The notes: generated from the sequence alone by a model not told the origin. Positions 41,790 to 50,251 are shown, numbered from the stretch's first letter. The stretch is DNA of 64,000 bases from Rhizobiales bacterium 63-22 (GCA_001898995.1 MKVZ01000006.1:240715-304714); one strand, 5' to 3'. Program-made: numbers and translations.

Positions 41790-41814
41790 CCACCTTAAGG
41801 CTGGCTTAAGGTGG
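41790..41814 (-). promoter_or_regulatory. CTTAAG-CCAGC-CTTAAG element in a 10-bp dyad upstream of the dsbA-like gene
   Basis: On the minus strand, toward the DsbA-like gene, the core CTTAAG-CCAGC-CTTAAG (41794-41810) ends 66 bases before the start codon. Outer bases extend the symmetry to CCACCTTAAG / CTTAAGGTGG, so this copy is a perfect inverted repeat around five bases. As the site lies 66-82 bases behind the ArsR stop it could alternatively be a hairpin, but no T-tract follows. Confidence 0.68.
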
Positions 41815-41880
41815 ACGGGGAATTTGAGATGAATAGCAAGCTATGGGCGAAACCGGTATGAGAATTCTCCCGGTTGAAAT

Positions 41881-42276
41881 TTAGCCTATGCGAACGAAAT
41901 TGGCGGCGCCTTTCACGGCGGTCGGAGGCTCTGCCTGCGCGGCCGGGCTGGCTGTACCGGGCAGGGTCGGCGTCGGATGTCCGACGCCGAACAGGGCTTC
42001 GATGTTGCGAACGCACATGATCAGTGAATCGTCCGTCAGACTGTAGTAGATCTGCTTCGCCTGACGCCGGGTCGTCACGAATTCAGCCTTGCGAAGCTCC
42101 GCGAGTTGCTGGCTGAGCGCTGGCTGGCCTATTCCCGTCGCGGCGTCGATCTCGGTGACGGACTTTTCTCCTTCGAGCAGGAGCGACAGGATCATCAGGC
42201 GCTGCGGCTGGGCGAGCTTGCGCAGCCTTTCGGCGGCGATGTCGGCCTGGGTGCGCGATTGCCACAGAGTCTTCAT
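41881..42276 (-). CDS. ArsR/SmtB-family repressor (BigR/SqrR-like, single Cys)
   Basis: 131 residues from ATG 42276 (GGAGGGAGAC upstream). The winged HTH includes RLRKLAQPQRLMILSLLLEGEKSVTEIDAATGIGQPALSQQLAELRKAEFVTTRR and QIYYSLTDD, closest in feel to BigR, SqrR and YgaV, the persulfide-sensing ArsR repressors. Those sense sulfide through two cysteines that form a polysulfide bridge. Here only Cys88 (SLIMCVRN) is present, and the position expected for the first Cys reads Ser31 (MILSLLLEGE). A roughly 35-residue Ala/Pro-rich tail follows. It is coupled to the peroxiredoxin gene by ATGA. Likely targets are the sulfide genes nearby. Confidence 0.87.
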   Translation of the reverse strand: MKTLWQSRTQADIAAERLRKLAQPQRLMILSLLLEGEKSVTEIDAATGIGQPALSQQLAELRKAEFVTTRRQAKQIYYSLTDDSLIMCVRNIEALFGVGHPTPTLPGTASPAAQAEPPTAVKGAANFVRIG

Positions 42277-42893
42277 GTCTCCCTCCGGCAGAACCAGTCG
42301 GCGTCCTGCTGCACTTCCTCGTTCGCCGGAAGCAGCAGCGGCTGTCCCGGTTGCCAGTCGACCGGGGCAAGCTTCTCGCCCGAAGAGGTGGCTTGCAGCG
42401 CCATCACCATCCGCACCATCTCGTCCACCGAACGGCCGATCGTCAGCGGATAGTGCGTCATCGCACGAATGATGCCGTTCGGGTCGATGAAATAGGTCGC
42501 GCGGACGCCCGCGCTGTTCTCCGCGCTTTCGTCGATCATGCCATAGGCCCGCCCGACCAGCATCGAGGGGTCTTCGATGACCGGGAAGGGGATATCGACG
42601 GAGAACAGATCCCGGATCGCGCGCGCCCATGCCAAATGGGAATACAGGCTGTCGACGGATAATCCCAGAAGCGCGCAGTCCAGCGCCGCGAATCGTTCAT
42701 GCGCTTTGGCGAGCGCCACGAACTCGGTGGTGCAGACCGGCGTGAAATCCGCCGGATGCGAGAAGAAGACCAGCCACCGGCCGCGATATCCGGAAAGGCG
42801 GACCGGCCCATGCGTCGAACGCGCTTCGAAATCCGGAGCAGCGTCCCCCATCCGCAATGGGGAGACCGGGTGGCGAGGCGTCTCATCGGGCAT
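42273..42893 (-). CDS. 1-Cys (Prx6-type) peroxiredoxin
   Basis: 206 residues, no signal peptide. The active-site motif is HPADFTPVCTTE (peroxidatic Cys54), followed by LLGLSVDSLYSHLAWARAI and the Prx6-specific C-terminal extension (TIGRSVDEMVRMVMALQ...PVDWQPGQPLLLP). It reduces H2O2, organic or persulfide-type peroxides. Two further Cys residues (about 73 and 202) exist; Cys202 near the C-terminus could act as resolving Cys. It is the first gene of a coupled pair with the ArsR repressor. A CAGTTC-N5-GAACTG dyad lies just upstream. The ribosome site is weak. Confidence 0.92.
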   Translation of the reverse strand: MPDETPRHPVSPLRMGDAAPDFEARSTHGPVRLSGYRGRWLVFFSHPADFTPVCTTEFVALAKAHERFAALDCALLGLSVDSLYSHLAWARAIRDLFSVDIPFPVIEDPSMLVGRAYGMIDESAENSAGVRATYFIDPNGIIRAMTHYPLTIGRSVDEMVRMVMALQATSSGEKLAPVDWQPGQPLLLPANEEVQQDADWFCRRET

Positions 42894-42909
42894 GTGACAG
42901 GCAGTCCTT

Positions 42910-42926
42910 CAGTTCTTGTCGAACTG
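42910..42926. promoter_or_regulatory. Dyad CAGTTC-TTGTC-GAACTG upstream of the peroxiredoxin gene
   Basis: Perfect 6-bp arms, 17-33 bases before the peroxiredoxin start codon, in a place where a bound repressor would block initiation. The rest of the gap to 43165 shows no gene or clear signal. Confidence 0.35.
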
Positions 42927-43165
42927 TTTTCTCTCACGATCCCCCTGCGGGAGCAACATTCTTATATGCCGGCCACTGTCTATCGCTCGTCATGGGCGTC
43001 ACGGCATGAAAGTGGTGATCTGTCTGAGTTTTAAAGTCGTGTCCGGAGCCGCTTAAGGCAATCACGAACACCATATCGCTCGCGTAGCTATGCATCCACC
43101 TGAAACATCAACGATTGAACCGGTTTTCGCTTCTGAAATGCCTACTGGGCCTTATGCTCCGCTTT

Positions 43166-43945
43166 TTACCGCGGCGTGGCGATCAAATATCCGGTCGTAG
43201 CCTGTTGCATGACGTCCATGGGAATACCATAGATTTCTTCCAGCCGTTCGGGCACCATGATGCCGGCCGGGTTCGATTGCGCGATCAGCATGCCACTATG
43301 CAGCGCGAAGACGCTGTCACAGAAACGCGCCGCCATGTTCACGTCATGCAGCACGACGAAAACGCTGAGGTTCTTTTCATGCGACAGCTTGCGCACGAGC
43401 GAGAGCACCTCGATCTGGTGCGCGATGTCGAGAGCGGAAGTCGGTTCGTCCAGCAGCAGGCATTCCGCATCCTGGGCCACCAGCATGGCAAGCCAGGCGC
43501 GCTGGCGCTCGCCGCCGGAAAGGGTGTCCACCAGCCGGTCCGCGAAAGGCGATATACCGGTCAGATCAATGGCTTCTTCAACCTTGCGGCGATCCTGAGC
43601 ACCGAAGCGGCCGAGCGCGCCATGCCACGGATAACGGCCAAGCGCGACCAGCTCCTTCACCAGCATCCCCGACGCGGCGGCGGTATATTGCGGCAGATAG
43701 GCCAGCTTGCGGGCGAATTCGCGGTCGCCCCATTGCTCCAGCGCCTTGCCGGCGAACCGCACGACACCGCCGGAAGCAGGTTGCTGGCGGGCAAGAATTT
43801 TCAGAAGCGTGGATTTTCCCGATCCGTTATGGCCGATGAGCGCCGTCACGCTCGCCGCCGGAATGGCCATGGTCAGCGGCTGCAAGAGGGTGCGTCCGGC
43901 AACCGAAAAACTGACATTTTCAAGCTCGAATAATGCGGCGGTCAT
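43166..43945 (-). CDS. fhuC: Iron-siderophore ABC transporter ATP-binding protein (FhuC-like)
   Basis: 259 residues from ATG 43945, chosen because the frame upstream has no better start. Walker A GHNGSGKST, LAYLPQ Q-loop, GRYPWHGALGRFG, signature LSGGERQRAWLAML, Walker B CLLLDEPTSALDI and switch VVLHDVNMAARFCD are typical of the FecE/FhuC family of iron(III)-chelate importers. It should energise the FhuB-like permease encoded 4 kb away. It is divergent from the AraC gene and so separate from the rest of the system; the 115-base gap contains CATGTTAA, a motif also found before the receptor gene. Confidence 0.9.
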   Translation of the reverse strand: MTAALFELENVSFSVAGRTLLQPLTMAIPAASVTALIGHNGSGKSTLLKILARQQPASGGVVRFAGKALEQWGDREFARKLAYLPQYTAAASGMLVKELVALGRYPWHGALGRFGAQDRRKVEEAIDLTGISPFADRLVDTLSGGERQRAWLAMLVAQDAECLLLDEPTSALDIAHQIEVLSLVRKLSHEKNLSVFVVLHDVNMAARFCDSVFALHSGMLIAQSNPAGIMVPERLEEIYGIPMDVMQQATTGYLIATPR

Positions 43946-44028
43946 TGTTCTTGTTCCGTTTCGGGATCGGGCGGAGTGCATAAAACAGCTTTTTTCGACG
44001 GTTGATAGCAAAACATGACTAATATATA

Positions 44029-44036
44029 CATGTTAA
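44029..44036. promoter_or_regulatory. CATGTTAA motif, fhuC/araC divergent region
   Basis: CATGTTAA lies 25 bases before the AraC TTG start and also occurs inside the palindrome CATGTTAACATG before the receptor gene. Candidate AraC-regulator half-site. Confidence 0.35.
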
Positions 44037-44060
44037 AATTAGCCATGTGGAGAAAATACG

Positions 44061-44942
44061 TTGGGTTTCCATCCGAATATGAAAAGCTGCATCGCGGACG
44101 TCAGCCTGCTTGACGATCTTCGTTGCCGCGTATGGGATGGGGCCATTGCCGACGTCTGGTCCGTCTATTGCGGACCCGATGCGCATGGCGAGTATATTTC
44201 GCAGGCGCCGCGTCTTTTTTTCGTGCTCGAAAGCCGGGGCGCACTGGCGATCCAGCAGGAGCGGGTCCTGTCCACGCGCAAGTCGCCGGCGGAACAGCAG
44301 CGCCTTTGCTACATTCCCGCAGGCATGACCATATGCAGCCGCGTCATGCGCCCGGGACGGCTCAAGCACCTCGATCTGCATCTGGATATGAGCGTTCTCC
44401 AGCAACGTTTCGGTGGTGCGCTCGATCGAAGGATTCTTGAGCAGCCGCGCGTCTTTTTCTCTAACCCGAAGATCGAACAGATCGGTGCGTTGCTGGCCGA
44501 GGAATGCCAGTCGCAAACGCCTCTGCACGATCTTTACGGCGAGGGGCTGGTCAATGCGCTGGTTGCCGAACTCTTTCAGGTCGGCCGCGAGCAGCGCCCG
44601 GGCAACAACAAGCTGTCGCAGCGGCAATTGCGGCGGGTGACGGAATTCATCGAAGACAACTATTCGCGGGTGATCCGGCTTCAGGAACTGGCTTCGCTGG
44701 CCGGCCTCTCCGAATCCTATTTCTGCAGCGCCTTCAAGGCATCGAAAGGGGTCTCGCCCCATGCATGGCAAATGCAGAGGCGAATCGAACACGCGCAGAC
44801 CCTGTTGTTGTTGCAGCCGCGCGTTTCCCTGCCGCATGTGGCAACAGCGACCGGCTTTTCCGATCAGGCACATTTCACGCGGGTTTTCAAGAAGTTGACC
44901 GGCATCACCCCGGCGGCATGGATACGCCGCCATCTGCAATGA
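44061..44942 (+). CDS. AraC-family regulator of siderophore uptake
   Basis: 293 residues if started at TTG 44061 (GGAG eight bases upstream); ATG 44079 is an alternative. The N-terminal 190 residues are a sensor-type domain of the PchR/YbtA-like group (ILEQPRVFFSNPKIEQIGALLAEE). The C-terminus has two HTH motifs: VIRLQELASLAGLSESYFCSAFKASKGVSPHAWQMQRRIEHAQTLL and SLPHVATATGFSDQAHFTRVFKKLTGITPAAWIRR. Such regulators respond to the ferric siderophore. Location between fhuC-like and receptor genes supports local control. Confidence 0.9.
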   Translation: MGFHPNMKSCIADVSLLDDLRCRVWDGAIADVWSVYCGPDAHGEYISQAPRLFFVLESRGALAIQQERVLSTRKSPAEQQRLCYIPAGMTICSRVMRPGRLKHLDLHLDMSVLQQRFGGALDRRILEQPRVFFSNPKIEQIGALLAEECQSQTPLHDLYGEGLVNALVAELFQVGREQRPGNNKLSQRQLRRVTEFIEDNYSRVIRLQELASLAGLSESYFCSAFKASKGVSPHAWQMQRRIEHAQTLLLLQPRVSLPHVATATGFSDQAHFTRVFKKLTGITPAAWIRRHLQ

Positions 44943-45045
44943 GCCTGAACACAGGCCGCATCCACCGGTGCTGAACATTAGCGGAATATCGTTCAATTTG
45001 GCAAAATATCCGACAATCTTCCCGTCAAATCATGATGTAAATACT

Positions 45046-45057
45046 CATGTTAACATG
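45046..45057. promoter_or_regulatory. Palindrome CATGTTAACATG upstream of the TonB receptor gene
   Basis: A perfect 12-bp palindrome about 95 bases before ATG 45153, sharing CATGTTAA with the fhuC/araC region. Candidate AraC-regulator or iron-regulator site. No clear Fur box or RirA-type box was recognised. Confidence 0.45.
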
Positions 45058-45073
45058 CCGCGGTTTGCGGCAT
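45055..45073 (+). other. Leader hairpin ATGCCGC-GGTTT-GCGGCAT
   Basis: A perfect 7-bp GC-rich stem with a 5-base loop overlaps the edge of the palindrome and lies 80 bases before the receptor start. TCTTGTGATTG follows, not a clean T-run, so attenuation is possible but unproven. Confidence 0.35.
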
Positions 45074-45152
45074 TCTTGTGATTGTTGCGTCTGTTTTTCT
45101 CCGGGAAATTTCGAAACAGGCGCATATCGGATAGCTGAGGGGCTCGAGCCAT

Positions 45153-47324
45153 ATGTCATCTTCCCGCGTGCCGTCTTTGTTGAAGCAGAAGCTTGTGGTC
45201 CTACTTGCCGGCGGCAGCGCGCTTGCCGCCCTTCCGGCGCATGCGCAGGATGCCGGTTCGGCGATCCAGCTCAATACCGTCGTCGTGCAGACCGATGGCA
45301 AGCCGAATAAACAGAGCGACGGCGTTGCCCCGGTCAAGGGTTTCGTGCCCAAGACGACCACCACCGGCTCCAAGGATGCCGTGGCCATCGAAAAGATTCC
45401 GCAATCCGTATCGGTCGTCGGCCGCGATCAGATGGACGCGACGGGCGCGCAGAAGGTCGACGAAGCGCTTCGCTATACCGCTGGCGTCTTCGCCCAGCCC
45501 TTCGGTGTCGACAACCGTGCGGACTGGATCTACATTCGCGGTTTCGACGCCACCGCCAGCGGCACCTATCTCGACGGGTTGCAGAATTTCAGCTATGGCT
45601 TCGGCGGCTTTCTCATCGACAGTTTCGGGCTCGAACGCATCGAAGTGCTGAAAGGCGCGTCCTCGGCGCTCTACGGAGGGTCCAACGCGGGCGGCATCGT
45701 CAACTATATCAGCAAGCGCCCGACCGGCGAGCGCATCCGCTATCTTGAAGCGGGCATCAACACCTACGGTAACGGCTATGTCGGCTTCGATATCGGCGAC
45801 AAGGCCAGCGAGACGGTCAATTACCGCGTCAACGGCAAGATTCAGGGCGGCGACAATTATACGGATTTCTCCAAGGAGTTCCGCGGCGTCATCTCGCCGA
45901 GCATCCAGTACAAGCCGGATGAATCGACCTCGCTGACCATCCTCGCCAATTACACCCATCTCGATCTGACGCATGGCGGCGGGAGCTTCCTGCCATATTT
46001 CGGCACCGTGGTTCCGACGGAATTCGGCAGGATTTCCCGCAAGGCCAATTTTACCGAGCCGGATATCGATTCCTATAACCGCGAGCAGGGGGCCATCGGC
46101 TACGAGTTCGAACACCGGTTCGACAACGATTGGACCGTGCGCCAGAATGTCCGTTACGGCATCGCCCATGTGCAGGAGCACAGCCTTTACCCCTATGGCT
46201 ACGAAGGCTATCTCGCGCAACCTGCGGCGGGGGATCCGAACCTCGCCCGCATCAATTTCAGGCACGACACGACGGTCTACACGTTCCTTGCCGATAACCA
46301 GCTCGAGGGCAAGGTTACGACCGGCGCGGTCGACCACAATCTGCTGTTCGGCGTCGAATACAAATATTTCCGCATCGACCAGATGCAGCAGACCGGCGCG
46401 GCCACCGTCATCGACGCCTACGACCCCGTCTACGGCGCGCCGCAGGGGCCGATGTATGCGCCCTACATCGATCAGAATCTGAAGCGCAACCAGATTGGCG
46501 CCTATGTGCAGGATCGCATGGAGTTCGGCGACGGCTGGATCGTGACCCTCAACGGGCGCTACGATTATGTCAACACCGACGCCAAGGGGTTGCCGAGCTA
46601 CAGCGATCACGAAGGCCGTGCGTCCGGCCGCGCTGGCATCGGCTATGAATTCGACAACGGCGTGACGCCCTATCTGAGCGCATCGACCTTCTTCAATCCG
46701 CTCATCGCCACACTCGGCAACGGCGACTTCGCCAAGCCGGAAACCGGTGTCCAGTACGAAGCCGGCGTTAAATACAAGCCGCGCTTCTTCGACGGCCTGA
46801 TCACCGCTTCAATCTTCGATCTCACCAAGCAAAACGTTCTGACAGGTTCGAGCTTCGCCTATGAGCAACTCGGCAAGGTCAATTCGCGCGGCTTCGAACT
46901 GGAAGCGCAGGCAAACGTGGCCGATGACTGGAAGGTGACCGCCGCTTTCACGGCCTATGATCTCAAGGTCAAGGAAAACGAGTCGAACGAAGCGCTGATC
47001 GGCAAGCGGCCCTATCTCATGCCGGAACAGCAGGCCTCCCTCTTCGTCGAATACAAGGTGCCGGAAGGCGTTCTGCGGGGCCTGACCGTCGGCGGCGGCG
47101 TGCGCTATGTCGGTTCGTCCTACGCGGATGAGGAAAACACGCTCAAGGTTCCCGCCGTGGCACTTGCCGATTTGAAGCTCGGCTATGAAAAGAATAATTG
47201 GGGTATCGATCTCAACGTCACCAACCTTTTCGACAAGGATTATGTGTCTGGATGTCAGGGCGTCTATGTGTGCAGTTATGGCGAAGGCCGCAAAGCGCTG
47301 CTCAAGATTCATACCAAGTGGTAA
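45153..47324 (+). CDS. TonB-dependent ferric siderophore receptor (FhuA/FoxA-like)
   Basis: 723 residues. Signal peptide with VVLLAGGSALAALPAHAQ (cleavage about 32). NTVVVQTDG near residue 46 may be the TonB box. The plug domain includes AIEKIPQSVSVVGRDQMDATGAQKVDEALRYTAGV, WIYIRGFDATASGTYLDGLQ and GLERIEVLKGASSALYGGSNAGGIVNYISKRP. The remaining about 500 residues form the 22-strand barrel, with FVEYKVPEGVLRGLTVGGGVRYVGSSY, NVTNLFDKDYVSGC and terminal aromatic W. Family features point to hydroxamate siderophores such as ferrichrome or ferrioxamine. It is followed by genes for FhuD- and FhuB-like proteins. Confidence 0.94.
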   Translation: MSSSRVPSLLKQKLVVLLAGGSALAALPAHAQDAGSAIQLNTVVVQTDGKPNKQSDGVAPVKGFVPKTTTTGSKDAVAIEKIPQSVSVVGRDQMDATGAQKVDEALRYTAGVFAQPFGVDNRADWIYIRGFDATASGTYLDGLQNFSYGFGGFLIDSFGLERIEVLKGASSALYGGSNAGGIVNYISKRPTGERIRYLEAGINTYGNGYVGFDIGDKASETVNYRVNGKIQGGDNYTDFSKEFRGVISPSIQYKPDESTSLTILANYTHLDLTHGGGSFLPYFGTVVPTEFGRISRKANFTEPDIDSYNREQGAIGYEFEHRFDNDWTVRQNVRYGIAHVQEHSLYPYGYEGYLAQPAAGDPNLARINFRHDTTVYTFLADNQLEGKVTTGAVDHNLLFGVEYKYFRIDQMQQTGAATVIDAYDPVYGAPQGPMYAPYIDQNLKRNQIGAYVQDRMEFGDGWIVTLNGRYDYVNTDAKGLPSYSDHEGRASGRAGIGYEFDNGVTPYLSASTFFNPLIATLGNGDFAKPETGVQYEAGVKYKPRFFDGLITASIFDLTKQNVLTGSSFAYEQLGKVNSRGFELEAQANVADDWKVTAAFTAYDLKVKENESNEALIGKRPYLMPEQQASLFVEYKVPEGVLRGLTVGGGVRYVGSSYADEENTLKVPAVALADLKLGYEKNNWGIDLNVTNLFDKDYVSGCQGVYVCSYGEGRKALLKIHTKW

Positions 47325-47394
47325 GACGCCGCCCATGCAATAGGGAGCCGGGCGGGAGCAGGCACGCGCCCGGCCGGAGACCAAGCCTGATGCC

Positions 47395-48285
47395 ATGCTG
47401 AACCGCCGGAAATTCCTTGGATATGCGGGCGCCGTGCTTTTGGCGCCCGCGATACATTCTGCCCATGCAGGAGCCGCCCGTGCGGGCGCCGTGCGTTTCG
47501 CCGTCATTGACTGGGCGATGCTGGAAACGGCGCTCGCCATCGGCGCGGTGCCGGTGGCGGCGACCGAGCTTGTGCAGTATCGAAAGATGGCACTCGACCC
47601 GCAGCCGCCCGCATCGGTGACCGATCTTGGCCTGCGCGGCGCGCCCAATCTGGAACTCTTGCGGATCATCTCGCCGGACCTGATCGTGTCGTCCAATTTT
47701 TATGAATTTGAGCGTGTTTCGTTCGAGCATGTGGCACCCGTCTTCGCGTTGCCGGTCTTCGTGCCCGGCCAGCCTTCCTTACCGCTGCTGCAGGATGCGG
47801 CATCGAAACTGGGCCACAAGCTTGGGCGCGAAGCGGAAGCGCAAACCCTGATCGCAGCATGCGAGGCGGAAATCGCCGCGACCCGCCAGCGGTTCTCCGG
47901 CATGGCCGAACGGAAGACCTTTCTCATCAGTCTCGGCGACAGCCGGCACTTCCGCGCTTTCGGCCCGGACAGCCTTTTCGGCGACGTACTGCAACGGCTG
48001 GGCTTTGAGAACGCATGGACAGGGGGCACGGACTATTCCGCCGCCGCCCCGGTCGGGCTGGAACAACTCGCCCGAGCGCCCGACGCTTCCATCGTCGTCA
48101 TCGGCCCTACCGAGGAGGAAACCTTGCGGCGGCTGCCGCAAAACGCGCTGTGGAACGCGCTTCCCGCCGTTCGCGAGGGCCGCGCTGTCTTCTTGCCCGC
48201 ACTCGATCATTTTGGCGGGTTGCCCACGGCGCGGCGATTTCTCCGGCTTCTGACGCAACACTGGCCGGAGCATGCGGGTGGCTGA
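47395..48285 (+). CDS. fhuD: Iron-siderophore ABC transporter binding protein (FhuD-like)
   Basis: 296 residues. The N-terminus LNRRKFLGYAGAVLLAPAIHSAHA has a Tat motif (R-R-K-F-L), cleaved near HAGA. The mature part fits class III helical-backbone binding proteins: VIDWAMLETALAIGAVPVAATE, NLELLRIISPDLIVSS, FRAFGPDSLFGDVLQRLGFENAW. It carries ferric hydroxamates from the receptor to FhuB. The stop lies inside the permease start region (14-base overlap). Confidence 0.9.
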   Translation: MLNRRKFLGYAGAVLLAPAIHSAHAGAARAGAVRFAVIDWAMLETALAIGAVPVAATELVQYRKMALDPQPPASVTDLGLRGAPNLELLRIISPDLIVSSNFYEFERVSFEHVAPVFALPVFVPGQPSLPLLQDAASKLGHKLGREAEAQTLIAACEAEIAATRQRFSGMAERKTFLISLGDSRHFRAFGPDSLFGDVLQRLGFENAWTGGTDYSAAAPVGLEQLARAPDASIVVIGPTEEETLRRLPQNALWNALPAVREGRAVFLPALDHFGGLPTARRFLRLLTQHWPEHAGG

Positions 48286-50251
48286 ACCTTCCGGCAGACA
48301 TAGCGGCACAAATGCCCTCATTTTCTGGGGCGGGCTTGCCTTCCTGGCGGCCGTTCTTTCCGCGTGGGAATTCGGTCACGCCATCAACAGTGTGACGGCT
48401 GGGGCGGATGCGCTGTCGCTCAACCGCATCATCGCCTTCGACGTCGTGCTGCCCCGCGATGCCATGGCGCTGATCTGCGGCGCGGGGTTGGGCGTTTCCG
48501 GTCTGCTGCTGCAACAGGTCCTGCGCAATCCGCTTGCCGAACCCTCGACCCTTGGCATCGCGGCGGGCGCGCAACTCGCCATGACGGCGGGGATACTTTA
48601 CCTCCCCACGGTTTTCGTCGCACGCGAATGGCTGGCGCTTGGCGGCGGCCTTGCCGCTGTCGGCCTTGTTCTGGCACTCAACTGGAAGCGCACGCTGGAG
48701 CCGGCCTCGGTGATCCTGTGCGGCATGATCGTATCGCTGACCGCCACAGCCGCCAGTACTGCGCTCATTCTGGCCAATGGCGATTATGTCTTTTCGCTCT
48801 TCGTCTGGGGCGGCGGCTCGCTGGAACAGCAAAGCTGGGGGCCAGCCCTGTCGCTCGGCCCGCGGGTGCTTGTGGCGACCGGCCTGTCCTTTTTTCTATT
48901 GCGTCCGCTGACGCTGCTTGCCCTCGATAACGCCAACGCGAAAAGCCTCGGGCTGTCGCTGGCCGCAAGCCGCCTGATCGTCATCGCCATCGCCGTCTGG
49001 CTTGCCTCGAGTATTACGGCGGAAGTCGGCATATTGGGTTTCGTCGGCCTGGTCGCGCCCGCGCTGGCGCAGCTTTCCGGTGCACGCCGCCTGAAAACGA
49101 AACTTCTCGCAGCACCTGCCATAGGCGCAATCCTGCTCTGGCTCACAGATGGTCTTGTACATCTGGTGCAGGACGTTTCAGGCGACCGGCTGCCGACGGG
49201 CGCGGCGACTGCGCTCCTCGGCGGGCCGCTGCTGCTCTGGATGCTGCCGCGTCTGCGCATGTTCGAGTGGCCATCCGGCAAGCCGGAGACAAGCGTTGCG
49301 CGCCGGAAGCACCCGGTGTTGTCGCTGCTTTTTCTCACCGCTCTTATCGCCGCCGCAATCGCCGTCGCGCTTTGCCTTGGCAGAGGGCCGGACGGCTGGA
49401 CGATAGCCGGAGGGCCGCTCTTTCAGGAGCTTCTGCAATTCCGCGCGCCACGCCTGATGCTGGCGATAATTTCGGGCTCGATGCTGGCACTGGCCGGAGC
49501 CGTTCTCCAGCGCATGACCGGTAATACATTGGCAAGCCCGGAGATATTGGGAATCGGCCTCGGCGCAGGCGCGGGACTGGCGGTCGTCCTGCTCGCTTCG
49601 GGCACGGCCAGCCTGTATGCGCAATGGACGGGTGCCGCGCTCGGCGCATTGCTGGCGCTCGTTTTCATTCTCACAATTGCGGCGCGCAGCGGTTTCGGCG
49701 CGGAAAAGCTACTGCTTGCCGGCGTTGGATTTGGTGCGATGGTCAGTTCCATCCTGACGGCGATCATCGCTACCGGCTCGCCACAGGCTTTCGTTTTGCT
49801 GGGTTGGCTAAGCGGCACCGGAACGCAGGTGGCTTCAGCACAACTCTGGATCGCCGGAACAGCGCTTGTGGCAAGCACCGTGGTCCTGCTCGTGCTGTCG
49901 CGTTGGCTCGATATACTGCCGCTTGGCAATGTGGCGATGCGCAGCCTCGGCCTATCGCTGGTCAGCTCTCGTATGGTCGTGGTGCTGATCTCCGCGCTGC
50001 TCACCGCCATAGCTTCCATGATGGTCGGTCCACTCAGCTTCGTTGGCCTGATCGCGCCGCATCTGGCTCGCAATTTCGGTCTTCACACGCCAAGACACTT
50101 CCTGCTGGCTTCCATGATGATCGGAGCTTTCCTGATGATCCTGACCGATTGGCTGGCCCGCATGGCGGCGTTTCCGTACAATCTTCCGCTCGGGCTTTTC
50201 GCCTCGCTGATCGGCGGAATATGCCTCGTTTTGGTGCTTTCAAGACGGTAA
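48272..50251 (+). CDS. fhuB: Fused iron-hydroxamate ABC permease (FhuB)
   Basis: 659 residues, two FecCD-type permease units in one chain, as in E. coli FhuB. Each half has the family motif GAGLGVSGLLLQQVLRNPLAEPSTLGI (first) and GSMLALAGAVLQRMTGNTLASPEILGIGLGAG (second), and the ATPase-coupling GFVGLVAP / SFVGLIAPHLAR. About 20 hydrophobic helices are expected. Fusion is typical only of the hydroxamate (ferrichrome, coprogen) systems, which supports the substrate class for the whole cluster. Confidence 0.95.
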   Translation: MRVAEPSGRHSGTNALIFWGGLAFLAAVLSAWEFGHAINSVTAGADALSLNRIIAFDVVLPRDAMALICGAGLGVSGLLLQQVLRNPLAEPSTLGIAAGAQLAMTAGILYLPTVFVAREWLALGGGLAAVGLVLALNWKRTLEPASVILCGMIVSLTATAASTALILANGDYVFSLFVWGGGSLEQQSWGPALSLGPRVLVATGLSFFLLRPLTLLALDNANAKSLGLSLAASRLIVIAIAVWLASSITAEVGILGFVGLVAPALAQLSGARRLKTKLLAAPAIGAILLWLTDGLVHLVQDVSGDRLPTGAATALLGGPLLLWMLPRLRMFEWPSGKPETSVARRKHPVLSLLFLTALIAAAIAVALCLGRGPDGWTIAGGPLFQELLQFRAPRLMLAIISGSMLALAGAVLQRMTGNTLASPEILGIGLGAGAGLAVVLLASGTASLYAQWTGAALGALLALVFILTIAARSGFGAEKLLLAGVGFGAMVSSILTAIIATGSPQAFVLLGWLSGTGTQVASAQLWIAGTALVASTVVLLVLSRWLDILPLGNVAMRSLGLSLVSSRMVVVLISALLTAIASMMVGPLSFVGLIAPHLARNFGLHTPRHFLLASMMIGAFLMILTDWLARMAAFPYNLPLGLFASLIGGICLVLVLSRR

